Part shown: positions 52,642-62,178 of the stretch, in pieces
Numbering within the stretch: position 1 is the first letter of the stretch
Layout: each line of letters opens with the position of its first letter
From: an uncultured Granulosicoccaceae bacterium
Lineage (GTDB): Bacteria > Pseudomonadota > Gammaproteobacteria > Granulosicoccales > Granulosicoccaceae
NCBI GenBank assembly: GCA_938003855.1
Contig: CALKXD010000147.1
Span: forward strand, 62,001-126,000
Length of the DNA: 64,000 nt
Direction: 5' to 3'
Position numbers and translations under genes: made by a program
Notes under the pieces: model-generated
Database searches by the model: none
Seen by the model: only the letters and a program-made list of their open reading frames with translations
What the model was told of the DNA's origin: nothing

Positions 52642-52992
52642 TCACCAGTAACAATCGGATGCATCCAGCAGAATGTGGATTAGCAGCCCGGAAGCTATAA
52701 GAAACAATTCGTCACGCCACCGGCACACCAACGCACCGAATCGACCGGCAACCGGCATTATCGGCTGGGTAACCAACCAGAGCGCCAGGTAGAGCGCAAT
52801 GGCCCAACTGCTGTGCAGAGGATGAAATCCAATACTGCAGCGTTCAGGATCGTAAATCGGGTCAGCCAGCAAATGGTCCAGATCGATGACCAGCGCGACT
52901 AAAAGCAATGCAAAAGCCCGTCCCCGGCGATCAGCAAAACATAACGCCGCGACGGCAGCCGGTATCAGAAAATGTAGCAGGATATGCAGCAA
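52642..52992 (-). CDS. DUF6122-like integral membrane protein
   Basis: A 116-residue protein of four helices. MLHILLHFLIPAAVA at the start, the conserved DLDHLLADPIYDPERCSIGFHPLH (split around 42-65) and the final LLIHILLDASDCYW are the family pattern. The acidic/His cluster recalls YdjM-type metal-binding membrane hydrolases. TTG start at 52992, supported by CGGAG five bases upstream and by the family N-terminus. Confidence 0.75.
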   Translation of the reverse strand: MLHILLHFLIPAAVAALCFADRRGRAFALLLVALVIDLDHLLADPIYDPERCSIGFHPLHSSWAIALYLALWLVTQPIMPVAGRFGALVCRWRDELFLIASGLLIHILLDASDCYW

Positions 52993-53125
52993 GTTTGCTC
53001 CGGTGGCAGATCGGTCACCACTCTGGTTTGCGTCGTCAATTTATGATTAACGGGGTGGTACAAAGCCCTCTCCCGAACATCGCTTTATGCTTATACTAAT
53101 ACGGACCTAATCAGCGGAAGAAACT

Positions 53126-54064
53126 ATGTCTTTACCGTCGCAGTTGCAAGGGCGTTTATCGCTCCCGGTAATCGCCGCCCCGATGTTTCTGGTGTCCGGG
53201 CCGGAATTAGTCACGCAGTGCTGCATTAATGGAGTCGCAGGGACGTTCCCGGCGCTGAATCAGCGTACCACTGATGGTTACCGCGAGTGGCTGCACGAAA
53301 TAAAAGCCAGCCTCGCAGAGCAACCGGACGCAGCGCCCTACGGTATCAACCTGATTGTGCATAAAACCAACCCCAGGCTAGAGGCAGATCTGCAAGTCAC
53401 GGTTGAAGAACAAGTGCCTATCGTCATCACCTCGCTCGGCGCAGTTCCTGAACTGGTAGACGCTGTGCACAGCTATGGCGGTCTGGTATTTCATGATGTC
53501 ACCACCATGCGGCACGCCGAAAAAGCCATGATGGCCAACGTCGACGGATTGATTCTTGTCAGCGCAGGCGCTGGAGGCCACGCCGGCAGACTGCACCCGT
53601 TTTCTTTTATTCATCAGATTAAACAGCAATTCAACACCTGCGTTATCCAGTCTGGCGCTATTTCTACCGGCGCTCAAGTGCTCGCTGCGATCACCGCCGG
53701 CGCCGATATCGCCTATCTCGGGACACGCTTTATTGCCACCCGTGAAAGCATGGCGCAAGCCGAATACAAAGACATGCTGATACAAGCCAGTGCAGAAGAT
53801 ATTGTCTACACCCCGAAGATATCCGGTATTCCAGCCAACTTCCTGGCCGCCAGTCTGGAACAAAACGGTATTGACCTGGACGCCGCCGTAAACCCCGACA
53901 TTGATCTGGGCAAAGAACTGATAGACGAAGCCAAGGCCTGGAAGACTATCTGGTCAGCGGGTCACGGCAGCGGCAACATACACGACAGTCCGTCAGTGGC
54001 AGATCTATGCAGTCGACTGCGCGATGAATACAACGCCACGCTTAGTTCCCTTAAACCGCTTTAG
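53126..54064 (+). CDS. Nitronate monooxygenase-family FMN enzyme
   Basis: A 312-residue TIM-barrel flavoprotein of the nitronate monooxygenase/2-nitropropane dioxygenase family, related also to enoyl reductase FabK. Conserved parts are PVIAAPMFLVSGPELV, the LVSAGAGGHAGRLHPFSF glycine/His loop (about 150-165), and the phosphate-binding QSGAISTGAQVLAAITAGAD followed by YLGTRFIAT. It starts a run of six same-strand genes concerned with acyl-CoA breakdown. GGAAG lies five bases before the ATG. Its true substrate may be an organic nitro compound or an unrelated acyl derivative. Confidence 0.88.
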   Translation: MSLPSQLQGRLSLPVIAAPMFLVSGPELVTQCCINGVAGTFPALNQRTTDGYREWLHEIKASLAEQPDAAPYGINLIVHKTNPRLEADLQVTVEEQVPIVITSLGAVPELVDAVHSYGGLVFHDVTTMRHAEKAMMANVDGLILVSAGAGGHAGRLHPFSFIHQIKQQFNTCVIQSGAISTGAQVLAAITAGADIAYLGTRFIATRESMAQAEYKDMLIQASAEDIVYTPKISGIPANFLAASLEQNGIDLDAAVNPDIDLGKELIDEAKAWKTIWSAGHGSGNIHDSPSVADLCSRLRDEYNATLSSLKPL

Positions 54065-54124
54065 CCGGATTAATCCCATCAGCCAACCGTTTGCGCTTGA
54101 CAGCGTATTGTCAGAGACCCTGTT

Positions 54125-54877
54125 ATGTCACTCGTTACCAGTACTACCAGCAATTCAGTATGTACCTTAGCGCTAAACCGCGCCGACAAACTCAATGCAT
54201 TAAATCGCGACATGTACGGTTTGCTCACCGATGGATTTAATGATGCCAACAATGATGACAACTGCCATGTGATTGTCATCAAAGGCACGCCGGGTATCTT
54301 TACCGCCGGCAATGACATGGCCGACTTCGCTGCAGCCATAGCACAAGGTGGCGAGCGCTTCGATGCACCCTTTCAGTTAATGAAAGCGATGCTGTCCTGC
54401 GACAAACCTATCGTCGCCTCGGTAGACGGACCGGCCATCGGCATTGGAACGACTCTGCTGTTTCACTGCGATCTTATCTATGCAAGCCAAAGCGCCCGCT
54501 TTCATGCACCTTTTGCAGATCTTGGGGTGTGCCCGGAGTTCGCCTCATCAGAGACAATTCCAGCACTGCTCGGCGATCATCGGGCCGCACAAATGCTGCT
54601 CCTGGGTGAGCCATTGACTGCCATAGACGCCGAACGCTTCGGCCTGGTTAACCAACTGCTCGACAGCGAAGCCCTCGACGCTACTGTAACCGCTGTCGCC
54701 GGTAAACTGGCTGCCAAACCTCAAGATGCTTTGCGCACATCGCGAAAACTACTGCATGTACGCCGACAGGCTTACCTGGAAATTATAGAGCGTGAAAGTG
54801 AGCAGTTCGGCCGACTGATGAAAACCGATGACTTTAAAAAAAGCCTTGAAATGTTTCTCTCAAAAAGCAAATCCTGA
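54125..54877 (+). CDS. Enoyl-CoA hydratase/isomerase (crotonase family)
   Basis: A 250-residue crotonase-fold enzyme. The oxyanion loops are FTAGNDMADF (about 60-69) and GPAIGIGTTLLFHCDL. The later ADLGVCPEFASSETIP has the PE-xxSS pattern of delta3,delta2-enoyl-CoA isomerases, with a single catalytic Glu, rather than the two-Glu pattern of hydratases. Isomerase activity on unsaturated acyl-CoA is therefore the better guess. Second gene of the acyl-CoA operon, 60 bp after the NMO gene and 35 bp before the MaoC gene. Confidence 0.88.
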   Translation: MSLVTSTTSNSVCTLALNRADKLNALNRDMYGLLTDGFNDANNDDNCHVIVIKGTPGIFTAGNDMADFAAAIAQGGERFDAPFQLMKAMLSCDKPIVASVDGPAIGIGTTLLFHCDLIYASQSARFHAPFADLGVCPEFASSETIPALLGDHRAAQMLLLGEPLTAIDAERFGLVNQLLDSEALDATVTAVAGKLAAKPQDALRTSRKLLHVRRQAYLEIIERESEQFGRLMKTDDFKKSLEMFLSKSKS

Positions 54878-54912
54878 CTGACAATTTTGCCTACGAATAC
54901 CGGAGGAATACC

Positions 54913-55368
54913 ATGAGCGACAGCGAACTGCTCGAGCAATGGCAGCAACGAGTTGATAAAAAGCTGGGGACATCCGACTGGCTAACGATAGACCAGCAGC
55001 GCATCAATGATTTTGCCGATACCACCATTGATCATCAGGTGATACACATTGACCCACAGGCACCGGCGACGCAGGCCCTAGGCGGCACTATCGCCCATGG
55101 CTTTCTGACCTTATCACTGCTCTCCTATCTCAATGCGCAACTAACCCGCCCGCTAAATGGCGGTCGAACCGTGCTGAATTACGGCCTTAATCGCGTGCGA
55201 TTTTTAACTCCGGTCGCCAGCGGCTCAGACGTTCGACTGCATATGACGGTCACAGCGGCAGAAGAAAAAAAACAGGGCGTGCTGGTTACCTTCAGCTCTG
55301 AAGTTGAAATTCGCGACGCCGACAAGCCCGCCTTAATCGCCGAGCAACTTGCTCTTATACTGTATTAA
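54913..55368 (+). CDS. MaoC-like (R)-specific enoyl-CoA hydratase
   Basis: A 151-residue hot-dog-fold hydratase. The hydratase-2 motif is recognisable at DHQVIHIDPQAPATQALGG split around 42-60, then TIAHGFLTLSLL; catalytic Asp and His are present. It hydrates trans-2-enoyl-CoA to the (R)-3-hydroxy form. GGAGG with a 6-base spacer precedes the ATG, the best ribosome site in the operon. Neighbours suggest use in breakdown of an unusual fatty or hydroxy acid rather than PHA synthesis. Confidence 0.9.
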   Translation: MSDSELLEQWQQRVDKKLGTSDWLTIDQQRINDFADTTIDHQVIHIDPQAPATQALGGTIAHGFLTLSLLSYLNAQLTRPLNGGRTVLNYGLNRVRFLTPVASGSDVRLHMTVTAAEEKKQGVLVTFSSEVEIRDADKPALIAEQLALILY

Positions 55369-55419
55369 CAATTTTGCGACTGCGCTGATGCAGACGACAC
55401 CGCTACAGGATCACACACT

Positions 55420-56634
55420 ATGCAATTCGAGCACTCGGAACGGACCCGGCAACTTATCGACAAAGTCGACCGCTTTCTGCAGGACAACCTTTATCCGGTA
55501 GAAAAAGACCTGCAGGACTCCATTGATAACGCTACAGATCGATGGACCATACCTCCACTTCTGGAAGAATTGAAAGCCAAAGCAAAAAGCGAAGGCCTGT
55601 GGAATTTCTTTTTACCCGACTCCAATGAATACGGCTTTGGACTGACCAACCTCGAGTACGCTCCACTGTGTGAATTGATGGGCCGCTCCCGGTTTGCCGG
55701 TGAGATATTTAATTGCAGTGCGCCGGACACCGGCAATATGGAAGTGTTCGCGCGCTACGGCACCGAAGAACACAAAGAAAAATGGCTGAAACCCCTGCTG
55801 GAAGGCGAGATTCGCTCTGCATTCGCCATGACAGAACCAGCCGTCGCCTCCAGTGACGCGACAAATATTCAAACCAGTATTGTGCGTGACGGCAATGAGT
55901 ACGTGGTCAACGGCCACAAGTGGTACATCTCGGGTGCGTGTGATCCGCGCTGTAAAATCATGATTGTGATGGGTAAGAACGACCCCGACAACCCCGACCG
56001 CCACAAACAGCAATCGATGATCCTGGTGCCCATGGACACCCCCGGCGTAAACATCGTGCGACCCATGCAGGTGTTCGGCAACGACGATGCACCGGAAGGC
56101 CATGCCGAAGTGATCTTCGATAACGTTCGCGTACCACCGGAGAATTTACTGCTTGGCGAAGGCCGTGGCTTTGAGATTGCTCAGGGTCGACTCGGACCGG
56201 GCCGCATACATCATTGCATGCGTTTGATCGGGCGCGCTCAACGGGTACTGGAAATCATGTGTCAGCGCGCCGAAGACCGCACCGCTTTCGGTCGCAAACT
56301 TAGCGAGCAAGGTAAAATCCGCGAAGAAATTGCGTTGTCCGCCTGCGAAATAGAACAAGCCCGCCTGCTGACACTGATGGCCGCCGATCAGATGGACAAG
56401 CACGGTAACAAGGGGGCGAAAGAACTGATCGCCATGATTAAGATCGTGGCACCGAATATGGCCTGCAAAGTGACCGACCGGGCGATTCAAATGCATGGCG
56501 CCGCCGGTGTCAGCCAGGACACAATCCTTGCCGACAGCTACCTTTACGCACGCATTGTGCGGATAGTCGACGGCCCTGATCAAGTCCATATAAATCAGTT
56601 GGGTCGCAATCTCATCAAGCGGCTGGCCAGTTAA
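55420..56634 (+). CDS. Acyl-CoA dehydrogenase (ACAD10/11-like)
   Basis: A 404-residue flavoenzyme that introduces a 2,3 double bond in acyl-CoA and passes electrons to [22 protein letters not shown] is the FAD-binding region, then [35 protein letters not shown], and [12 protein letters not shown] near the C-terminus. The sequence style ([23 protein letters not shown]-type) matches the ACAD domain of ACAD10/11 and FadE-type relatives. It precedes the kinase-like gene by 8 bp; the two correspond to the halves of the animal fusion protein. Confidence 0.92.
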   Translation: MQFEHSERTRQLIDKVDRFLQDNLYPVEKDLQDSIDNATDRWTIPPLLEELKAKAKSEGLWNFFLPDSNEYGFGLTNLEYAPLCELMGRSRFAGEIFNCSAPDTGNMEVFARYGTEEHKEKWLKPLLEGEIRSAFAMTEPAVASSDATNIQTSIVRDGNEYVVNGHKWYISGACDPRCKIMIVMGKNDPDNPDRHKQQSMILVPMDTPGVNIVRPMQVFGNDDAPEGHAEVIFDNVRVPPENLLLGEGRGFEIAQGRLGPGRIHHCMRLIGRAQRVLEIMCQRAEDRTAFGRKLSEQGKIREEIALSACEIEQARLLTLMAADQMDKHGNKGAKELIAMIKIVAPNMACKVTDRAIQMHGAAGVSQDTILADSYLYARIVRIVDGPDQVHINQLGRNLIKRLAS

Positions 56635-56642
56635 GCGAGCGA

Positions 56643-57683
56643 ATGATGACCGATACAACGCATCAGCTTGATCATCAAAAACTCGCCCGCTACCTGGAAG
56701 CCGAACTCGACGGCTTCCAGGGTCCGCTGACCGCGGAGAAATTCAGCGGCGGGCAATCCAACCCGACCTACAAGATCACCGCTGCATCCGGTGTTTATGT
56801 ACTGCGCAAGCAGCCACCGGGGGTTTTACTGAAGTCAGCACATGCCGTTGATCGCGAGTACCGGGTGATGAAGGCACTGAAGGATACACCGGTACCGGTG
56901 CCCGATATGTATCACCTGTGTCGCGATACCGCTGTTACCGGTGCGATGTTTTTTCTAATGGAATATAAGCCCGGGCGTACTTTCTGGGACTGCGCTGTAC
57001 CTGAAGTCACAAAAAGCGAGCGCAGCAGAATCTACGACGAAATAAACCGCGTTCTCACCGAATTGCACAGTGTCGATATAGACAGCGTCGGCCTTACCGA
57101 TTTTGGCCGCCCCGGCAATTATTACGCGCGCCAGTTGAAACGCTGGACGGAGCAATATCACGCCTCGCAGTTCGGCGATAACATCTCCGAGATGGATTGG
57201 CTGATCGACTGGCTGCACGAGCACCTGCCCGAGGACGATGGTCGGGTAACACTGGTCCATGGTGACTACCGACTGGACAACCTGCGCTACCAGCAGGATC
57301 AACCAGTCTGTGCCGCCGTACTCGACTGGGAACTGTCAACCCTGGGGCATCCTTTCTCAGATCTGGCCAACCATTGCATGCAGCAGCGCATGCCAAGCCG
57401 GGTAGCGAATATGTCAGGACTTGCCAATGCTGACCTGGCCACGCTTGGCATCCCCAGCGAAGAAGAATTTATTCAACGCTACTGCGAGCGCACAGGTATA
57501 GATAAGATCGACAACTGGACATTCTATTTATCATTCAGCATGTATCGACTTGCGGCAATTCTGCAGGGCGTGGCAAAGCGCGGACGCGACGGCAATGCCT
57601 CAAGCGAGATGGCTAAGAGCATTCACAAGCATGTCGCACCGCTGGCAAAGATGGCAAAAGATATTGCTGTTAACGGTGCCTGA
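56643..57683 (+). CDS. APH-type phosphotransferase (ACAD10/11 kinase-domain homologue)
   Basis: A 346-residue aminoglycoside-phosphotransferase-fold kinase. FSGGQSNPTYKIT is the nucleotide loop, VLRKQPPG holds the ATP-contact Lys, LVHGDYRLDNL is the catalytic loop, and AVLDWELSTLGHPFSDLAN holds the metal-binding Asp. It corresponds to the N-terminal kinase domain of ACAD10/11, which in animals phosphorylates 4-hydroxyacyl-CoA so that the dehydrogenase can process it. ATG at 56643 or 56646 are both possible. Confidence 0.9.
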   Translation: MMTDTTHQLDHQKLARYLEAELDGFQGPLTAEKFSGGQSNPTYKITAASGVYVLRKQPPGVLLKSAHAVDREYRVMKALKDTPVPVPDMYHLCRDTAVTGAMFFLMEYKPGRTFWDCAVPEVTKSERSRIYDEINRVLTELHSVDIDSVGLTDFGRPGNYYARQLKRWTEQYHASQFGDNISEMDWLIDWLHEHLPEDDGRVTLVHGDYRLDNLRYQQDQPVCAAVLDWELSTLGHPFSDLANHCMQQRMPSRVANMSGLANADLATLGIPSEEEFIQRYCERTGIDKIDNWTFYLSFSMYRLAAILQGVAKRGRDGNASSEMAKSIHKHVAPLAKMAKDIAVNGA

Positions 57684-57741
57684 TCCGACAGACTCACAAC
57701 AAACACCAATCATGCTGTACACCCGACTCTAGAGAACACCG

Positions 57742-58722
57742 ATGAAAGCAATCATTTGCAAAGACTATGGATCGCTTGATGATCTGACACTGGAAGACAC
57801 AGCGCCCCCTGTCACCGACCCGCAACAACTGCTGATTAAAGTACTCTCGGCCGGTGTCAACTTCCCCGATGGTTTGCTGATCAAGGGCCTCTATCAGGTA
57901 AAGCCGGACACGCCGTTTATTCCCGGTATGGAGTTGTGTGGCGAGGTGATTGACTGTGGTGCTGCTACCGATGGATTTGCGATCGGCGACAGGATCATTG
58001 CATCCAGCGCTTCCTATGGTGCCTTCGCTGAGCAAGTCGCTATTCCGGCCGCATCTGCTATCAAGATTCCCGCATCCCTCGATCCGGTACACGCCAGTAA
58101 CCTGCTGGTGGCGCACGGCACGGCACACCACGCCCTCAAGCAGCGTGCTAATTTAGCCCGCGGTGAAAACCTGGTGGTACTGGGTGCCGCCGGTGGCACC
58201 GGCCTGGCGGCAGTTCAGATCGGCAAAGCAATGGGCGCGAATGTCATAGCCGCCGCCTCAAGCGACGAAAAACTCGCGCTGGCCAAACGCAATGGCGCCG
58301 ATGCCACCATCAATTACAGCAATGAGGCAATCAAGGATGCTATCCGCGAGCACACCAACGGCAAAGGCGCAGACGTCATCTATGATCCGGTCGGTGGTGA
58401 CCTGTTCGATTCAAGCGTACGCGCCATGGCACGCAACGGCCGCTACCTGGTGATCGGTTTTGCCTCAGGCACCATTCCAAAGTTTCCGGTGAATCTGGCG
58501 CTGGTCAAAGAATTCAGTGTTGTGGGTGTGTTCTGGGGCACATTCACCCGCAAAGAACCCGAAAGCTTCGCCGCCAATATGCAGGAGCTACTGCAATGGC
58601 ATCAGCAAGGAAGGGTCACGGTGGAAATTGACCGAGTCTTTGACCTCAAAGACACAGCAGCAGCGTTAAGCTATGTAATGGACCGACAGGTAAAAGGCAA
58701 AGTCGCCATCACCATCGGTTAA
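57742..58722 (+). CDS. Quinone oxidoreductase-like MDR enzyme
   Basis: A 326-residue NADPH-dependent MDR protein without structural zinc. It has LIKVLSAGVNFPDGLLIKG, PFIPGMELCGEVI, the nucleotide loop LGAAGGTGLAAVQIGKAMGA, and YDPVGGDLFDSSVRAM. It ends the operon that began with the NMO gene, 58 bp after the kinase gene. It probably reduces an enone or quinone by-product, or an enoyl-CoA; substrate unknown. Its stop is 18 bp from the converging membrane-protein gene. Confidence 0.9.
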   Translation: MKAIICKDYGSLDDLTLEDTAPPVTDPQQLLIKVLSAGVNFPDGLLIKGLYQVKPDTPFIPGMELCGEVIDCGAATDGFAIGDRIIASSASYGAFAEQVAIPAASAIKIPASLDPVHASNLLVAHGTAHHALKQRANLARGENLVVLGAAGGTGLAAVQIGKAMGANVIAAASSDEKLALAKRNGADATINYSNEAIKDAIREHTNGKGADVIYDPVGGDLFDSSVRAMARNGRYLVIGFASGTIPKFPVNLALVKEFSVVGVFWGTFTRKEPESFAANMQELLQWHQQGRVTVEIDRVFDLKDTAAALSYVMDRQVKGKVAITIG

Positions 58723-58740
58723 TGCGCTTTGCGCAACTCG

Positions 58741-60168
58741 TTAAACTGTGTGACGCCAGGCGGTGGCAAGCAAAGTAATACACACAGCGCACCATAGAAA
58801 CATTGCCACCGAAAACAAACCATTCCACTGCCACGACAAGCGCGTGCTGGGTATGCCGGTGATGCGTCCGAGTATCAGTGGTACGCCACCAAAAGGTGAG
58901 GCCGTTAGATTCAAGGCCCACCCCCAACTGAGTGAACACGCAACCAGGTTGGGGTCAGTTCCCTCAAACGGCAGCGTGGAGTACAGGCCGCCAATCACAG
59001 TGACTGTCAATATAGGCGGCAACGCAAGGTTTGACAGCAACGGCACTGACGCCATCACCAGCAAATACAACCACGGCTCAGCAACTGAGGTGACGCCGGT
59101 TACCTCAGCAAACCACAGGGGGTTGATTAAAGACACGACAATCACACCAATGTAGCCGGCACTGGCTAAGGTGATTGCCTCCGGTACGCCGGCGGGCACC
59201 GACTCACCCGCGATACTGCGCAATCTTGCAAAAAAAGCCCTACTCCCCCCTGCGGTTTGCTTGTTCTGTACCAGCAACCACAGCCCGGTAACCAGCGGAC
59301 TGGCAAGCATCAATGCCGGCACAATACGGGACTGTGTAAGCAGAATAGTAAGTACTGATAAGGCGAACAGCACCAGGCAGACCAGCCCCAGACGCCGCGC
59401 TGATGAAAACGGAAACTGACCGCCGGCGGCGACCACCGGACGATTCTCACCGGCCAATGCAACACGCGCAAGCTGACCGGTTTTGCGATCGAGCAACCAG
59501 CCAATCAACAACGCGCCCAAGGCCGCAGAAATTCCGTAGAAGCACACCAGTAGCAGGTTTGCCCCGTCGACGACGCTGACGGTGATCGCCATCGACACTG
59601 TGGCGGGTGACCAGGCCACCGTCCACGAAAAACCGCGTATTAATGCCGAAATCTGTCGTTGCTCACGCCAGTTCACCAGCGCCTCATTACCCGCTGCAAT
59701 TGATCGCGCACCGCGCTGTATCAACGGCCCCAGCAAGGTCAGTGCACCGAAGTTCAGCACCATGCCCAACAACTGGCCACCGCAGTGAATAGCCAGATAG
59801 CGCCGACCCGGACTGCGACTGGTCAGATACTCCCCCAGCGTCAGTACTGACGGTGATGTCACCGCACCATCGCGCAGTAATGTCAGCAGCACCATGAACG
59901 CCGTCAGAAAAGCGGCCTGCAGACCCGCGCGTTCAAACAAAGCCAGCGGAGACTCAGATAACAGCACCGCTGACACGGTAGCCATAGATGCCAGTGACAC
60001 CAGCACTTTCTCGCGCAAGGCCAACCGTGGCAGCGCCAATACCAGTACCATCAACAACGCTGCAATTGATGCAGTGCCACCCGCGCTACTGTGCAGATGC
60101 AAATGCAGCAGCTGAAAAAAACCCACCCCGAGCAGAGAAATAGATATCAGACGCGACGAGTTGAACAA
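58741..60168 (-). CDS. Multi-pass membrane protein, ion-transporter-like, unknown
   Basis: A 475-residue protein with about 11-12 helices that I cannot place with confidence. It has internal repeats of the type SWTVAWSPATVSMAITVSVV (about 180) and SLSWGWALNLTASPFGGVPLILG (about 420), two Trp/Ser/Pro-rich re-entrant-like stretches at similar places in each half. This is as expected of inverted-repeat ion-transporter (DASS/CitM/ArsB-like) folds. The central loop is basic. TTG start at 60168; a later start may be real because no ribosome site is obvious. Confidence 0.6.
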   Translation of the reverse strand: MFNSSRLISISLLGVGFFQLLHLHLHSSAGGTASIAALLMVLVLALPRLALREKVLVSLASMATVSAVLLSESPLALFERAGLQAAFLTAFMVLLTLLRDGAVTSPSVLTLGEYLTSRSPGRRYLAIHCGGQLLGMVLNFGALTLLGPLIQRGARSIAAGNEALVNWREQRQISALIRGFSWTVAWSPATVSMAITVSVVDGANLLLVCFYGISAALGALLIGWLLDRKTGQLARVALAGENRPVVAAGGQFPFSSARRLGLVCLVLFALSVLTILLTQSRIVPALMLASPLVTGLWLLVQNKQTAGGSRAFFARLRSIAGESVPAGVPEAITLASAGYIGVIVVSLINPLWFAEVTGVTSVAEPWLYLLVMASVPLLSNLALPPILTVTVIGGLYSTLPFEGTDPNLVACSLSWGWALNLTASPFGGVPLILGRITGIPSTRLSWQWNGLFSVAMFLWCAVCITLLATAWRHTV

Positions 60169-60282
60169 GACAATAACAGCGCTGGTTGGACCGTGTGAGT
60201 TTTACCATAAGTGACCGGCTGGCAGATAACAAGCAGACTGGTCTCTGTCGAGTGGTCTGTTACGTCCGCGGAACACCCGGGG

Positions 60283-61254
60283 CTAAACCGTGTGCGGGTT
60301 TTTCCTGGTATAAAGTCGCGACACCACCGCCATTAGCACCAGTGCAAAAATCACCCGGGCCCATAGCGCACCGGACAGATGCGCACCAAGCAAGAGAACC
60401 AGAATAGTATCGTCGATCAAACTATGACAAACACCGAGAAAGCATACGGCCAAAAACGCATCCCGCACATCAACAGATCCGGACTCTATATCTTTCACCA
60501 GCAGTCCGGCGCCAAAACTCAGACCCAGCGTCAAGCCAATGATGGTTATGTTGGCTGCACTGCGACTCACACCAATGAGCCTCAACAGTGGCACCACTGC
60601 AATAGTCAGCAGCGTCTCTATACCCAGCGCACGGATAATGCGCAGCAGTACAATAAGAGACAGGATAATAAAAAAGATACTCACTAGCGCCACCAGTTGA
60701 TTCACCAGCCAGGCCAGCAGACTGGCATCAACCGGCTCCGGATTCCACAGCAGATCATTCGGCTGCTGCAGCCAACCGGTCCTGGTATAAATTAAGTTAA
60801 GCAGTGCCCCCAGAACAAAAGCACCGCCTACCCGCGACAACAAGGTCAGCCACCACGGCACTCCCGCTCTGCGCGCCACTGCGCCTTCGACCGGTATTGA
60901 ATGGCTTAAGAGCATCAGGGTACCAAGCACCGTGACCTGAGCGACAGACAGCGGTTGCTCCGCTGCGATGGTGAAAAAAACAATCACCCCGGTATAGATA
61001 TTGGTAAATAACGTCGCTGCCCACACCACGCTGATCGCCTCGGGCAATCCCAATACGCCCATCAATGGCGCCAGAGCCTTGCCAATAAGAACCACCATGC
61101 CCAGTTCTTCCAGTACCTTAACCAGTATGATCACCGGCACCATTATTTTCAGCAGAGTGGTATACACCGAAAAAGATTCAGTAAGTACCTCATGACACAG
61201 CGAGGTAACCTTCACGACGAACGCCGGTGGTGTTTTTTCGTCAATCGATGACAC
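60283..61254 (-). CDS. Nucleoside-recognition (Gate) domain membrane protein
   Basis: A 323-residue protein with two Gate-type units. Each is an amphipathic segment and helix: SVYTTLLKIMVPVIILVKVLEELGMV, and later ALVSIFFIILSLIVLLRIIRALGI. Conserved pieces are LFTNIYTGVIVFFT and IIGLTLGLSFGAGLLVKDI. It belongs to the group of SpmA/B- and YjiH-like proteins, transporters of unknown substrate. GTG start with AGAG before it. 115 bp before the next same-strand gene. Confidence 0.75.
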   Translation of the reverse strand: MSSIDEKTPPAFVVKVTSLCHEVLTESFSVYTTLLKIMVPVIILVKVLEELGMVVLIGKALAPLMGVLGLPEAISVVWAATLFTNIYTGVIVFFTIAAEQPLSVAQVTVLGTLMLLSHSIPVEGAVARRAGVPWWLTLLSRVGGAFVLGALLNLIYTRTGWLQQPNDLLWNPEPVDASLLAWLVNQLVALVSIFFIILSLIVLLRIIRALGIETLLTIAVVPLLRLIGVSRSAANITIIGLTLGLSFGAGLLVKDIESGSVDVRDAFLAVCFLGVCHSLIDDTILVLLLGAHLSGALWARVIFALVLMAVVSRLYTRKNPHTV

Positions 61255-61355
61255 GAAATTCTCGACAAGCTTTAGCGATAAGATGGCAGGCGGGCAACAA
61301 GCCAGTGGCCATTATAACTACCCACAGCAACGCCGATTGACTTTTACCGGGACGA

Positions 61356-62051
61356 TCAGTCTGGTGTACCCGCGGGCCCTGACAGATAACGACGCACATT
61401 ATCCTGAAGCTCTGCCATCGCCGGATCCTCAAAACCAAGCTGATGCAGATTCTCCACCAGCTGAAAGAGATACTCGCAATTGCGTCCGAACGACCCTTCG
61501 GCGGTGGCTATATGCCTGACCATTGTTGCCATATCCAACCCCCCGCAAAAGCGCTCATGCGCAGGGTCAACGACAAAAGCCAGCACCTTCACACGCCTGC
61601 CGGAGTTATCGGCAACTTGCGCATCGACCCAGGTGGGTTGATACACATAGGACATCATCTCACGGCGAAACAGAATATCCATTTCGGTATCGAGGTTGGT
61701 CGCATCGATGCGATAGGCCAGACCATTACTGGTCCCTCCCGGCTCCAGCCCGAGCATCAGTCCGGGGTTTTCTGCACTTCCACGGCCCAGCACCGTCCAA
61801 AAGCAAAAGCTTCTATGGAACCCCGCAACCATGCACTTTACTGTATCCGCATAATGCAGAGCCGGGTTCCAGATAAGGGAACCATAGGCATACACCCAGA
61901 CTTCATCCAGCGACGGCGCTTCGGCGAGGGTCCTGGCAATATGGTCTGCGCGCTCATCATCGGGCATCAAGCGCATGCTACCGGGCTTACTGCGGGCCAG
62001 TCGGGTGATATGGCCATCCAGTATCGCTTGTCGGTTAAGCTCTTCAGACAC
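61356..62051 (-). CDS. chaC: Gamma-glutamylcyclotransferase, ChaC type
   Basis: A 231-residue enzyme that splits glutathione into 5-oxoproline and Cys-Gly. VWVYAYGSLIWNP (51-63) is the substrate-binding YGSL loop, and E131 in RREMMSY is in the place of the catalytic Glu. GFHRSFCFWTVLGRGSAENPGL (split around 77-97) is the family block. CAGGL-like FCGGLDM appears near the C-terminus. It lies alone between the Gate protein and the CurA-like gene. GTG start. Confidence 0.88.
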   Translation of the reverse strand: MSEELNRQAILDGHITRLARSKPGSMRLMPDDERADHIARTLAEAPSLDEVWVYAYGSLIWNPALHYADTVKCMVAGFHRSFCFWTVLGRGSAENPGLMLGLEPGGTSNGLAYRIDATNLDTEMDILFRREMMSYVYQPTWVDAQVADNSGRRVKVLAFVVDPAHERFCGGLDMATMVRHIATAEGSFGRNCEYLFQLVENLHQLGFEDPAMAELQDNVRRYLSGPAGTPD

Positions 62052-62178
62052 TATTTTCAGTCAGGACACAAAGAGGTGATTAATCTAGAATCTACCGGGA
62101 AACAACGATAAACCGGCCACACGGCTGACCGCGCCCCTGCATTGCAGGCATTGTCCACAGTGACAGCCTGACGCCGTT

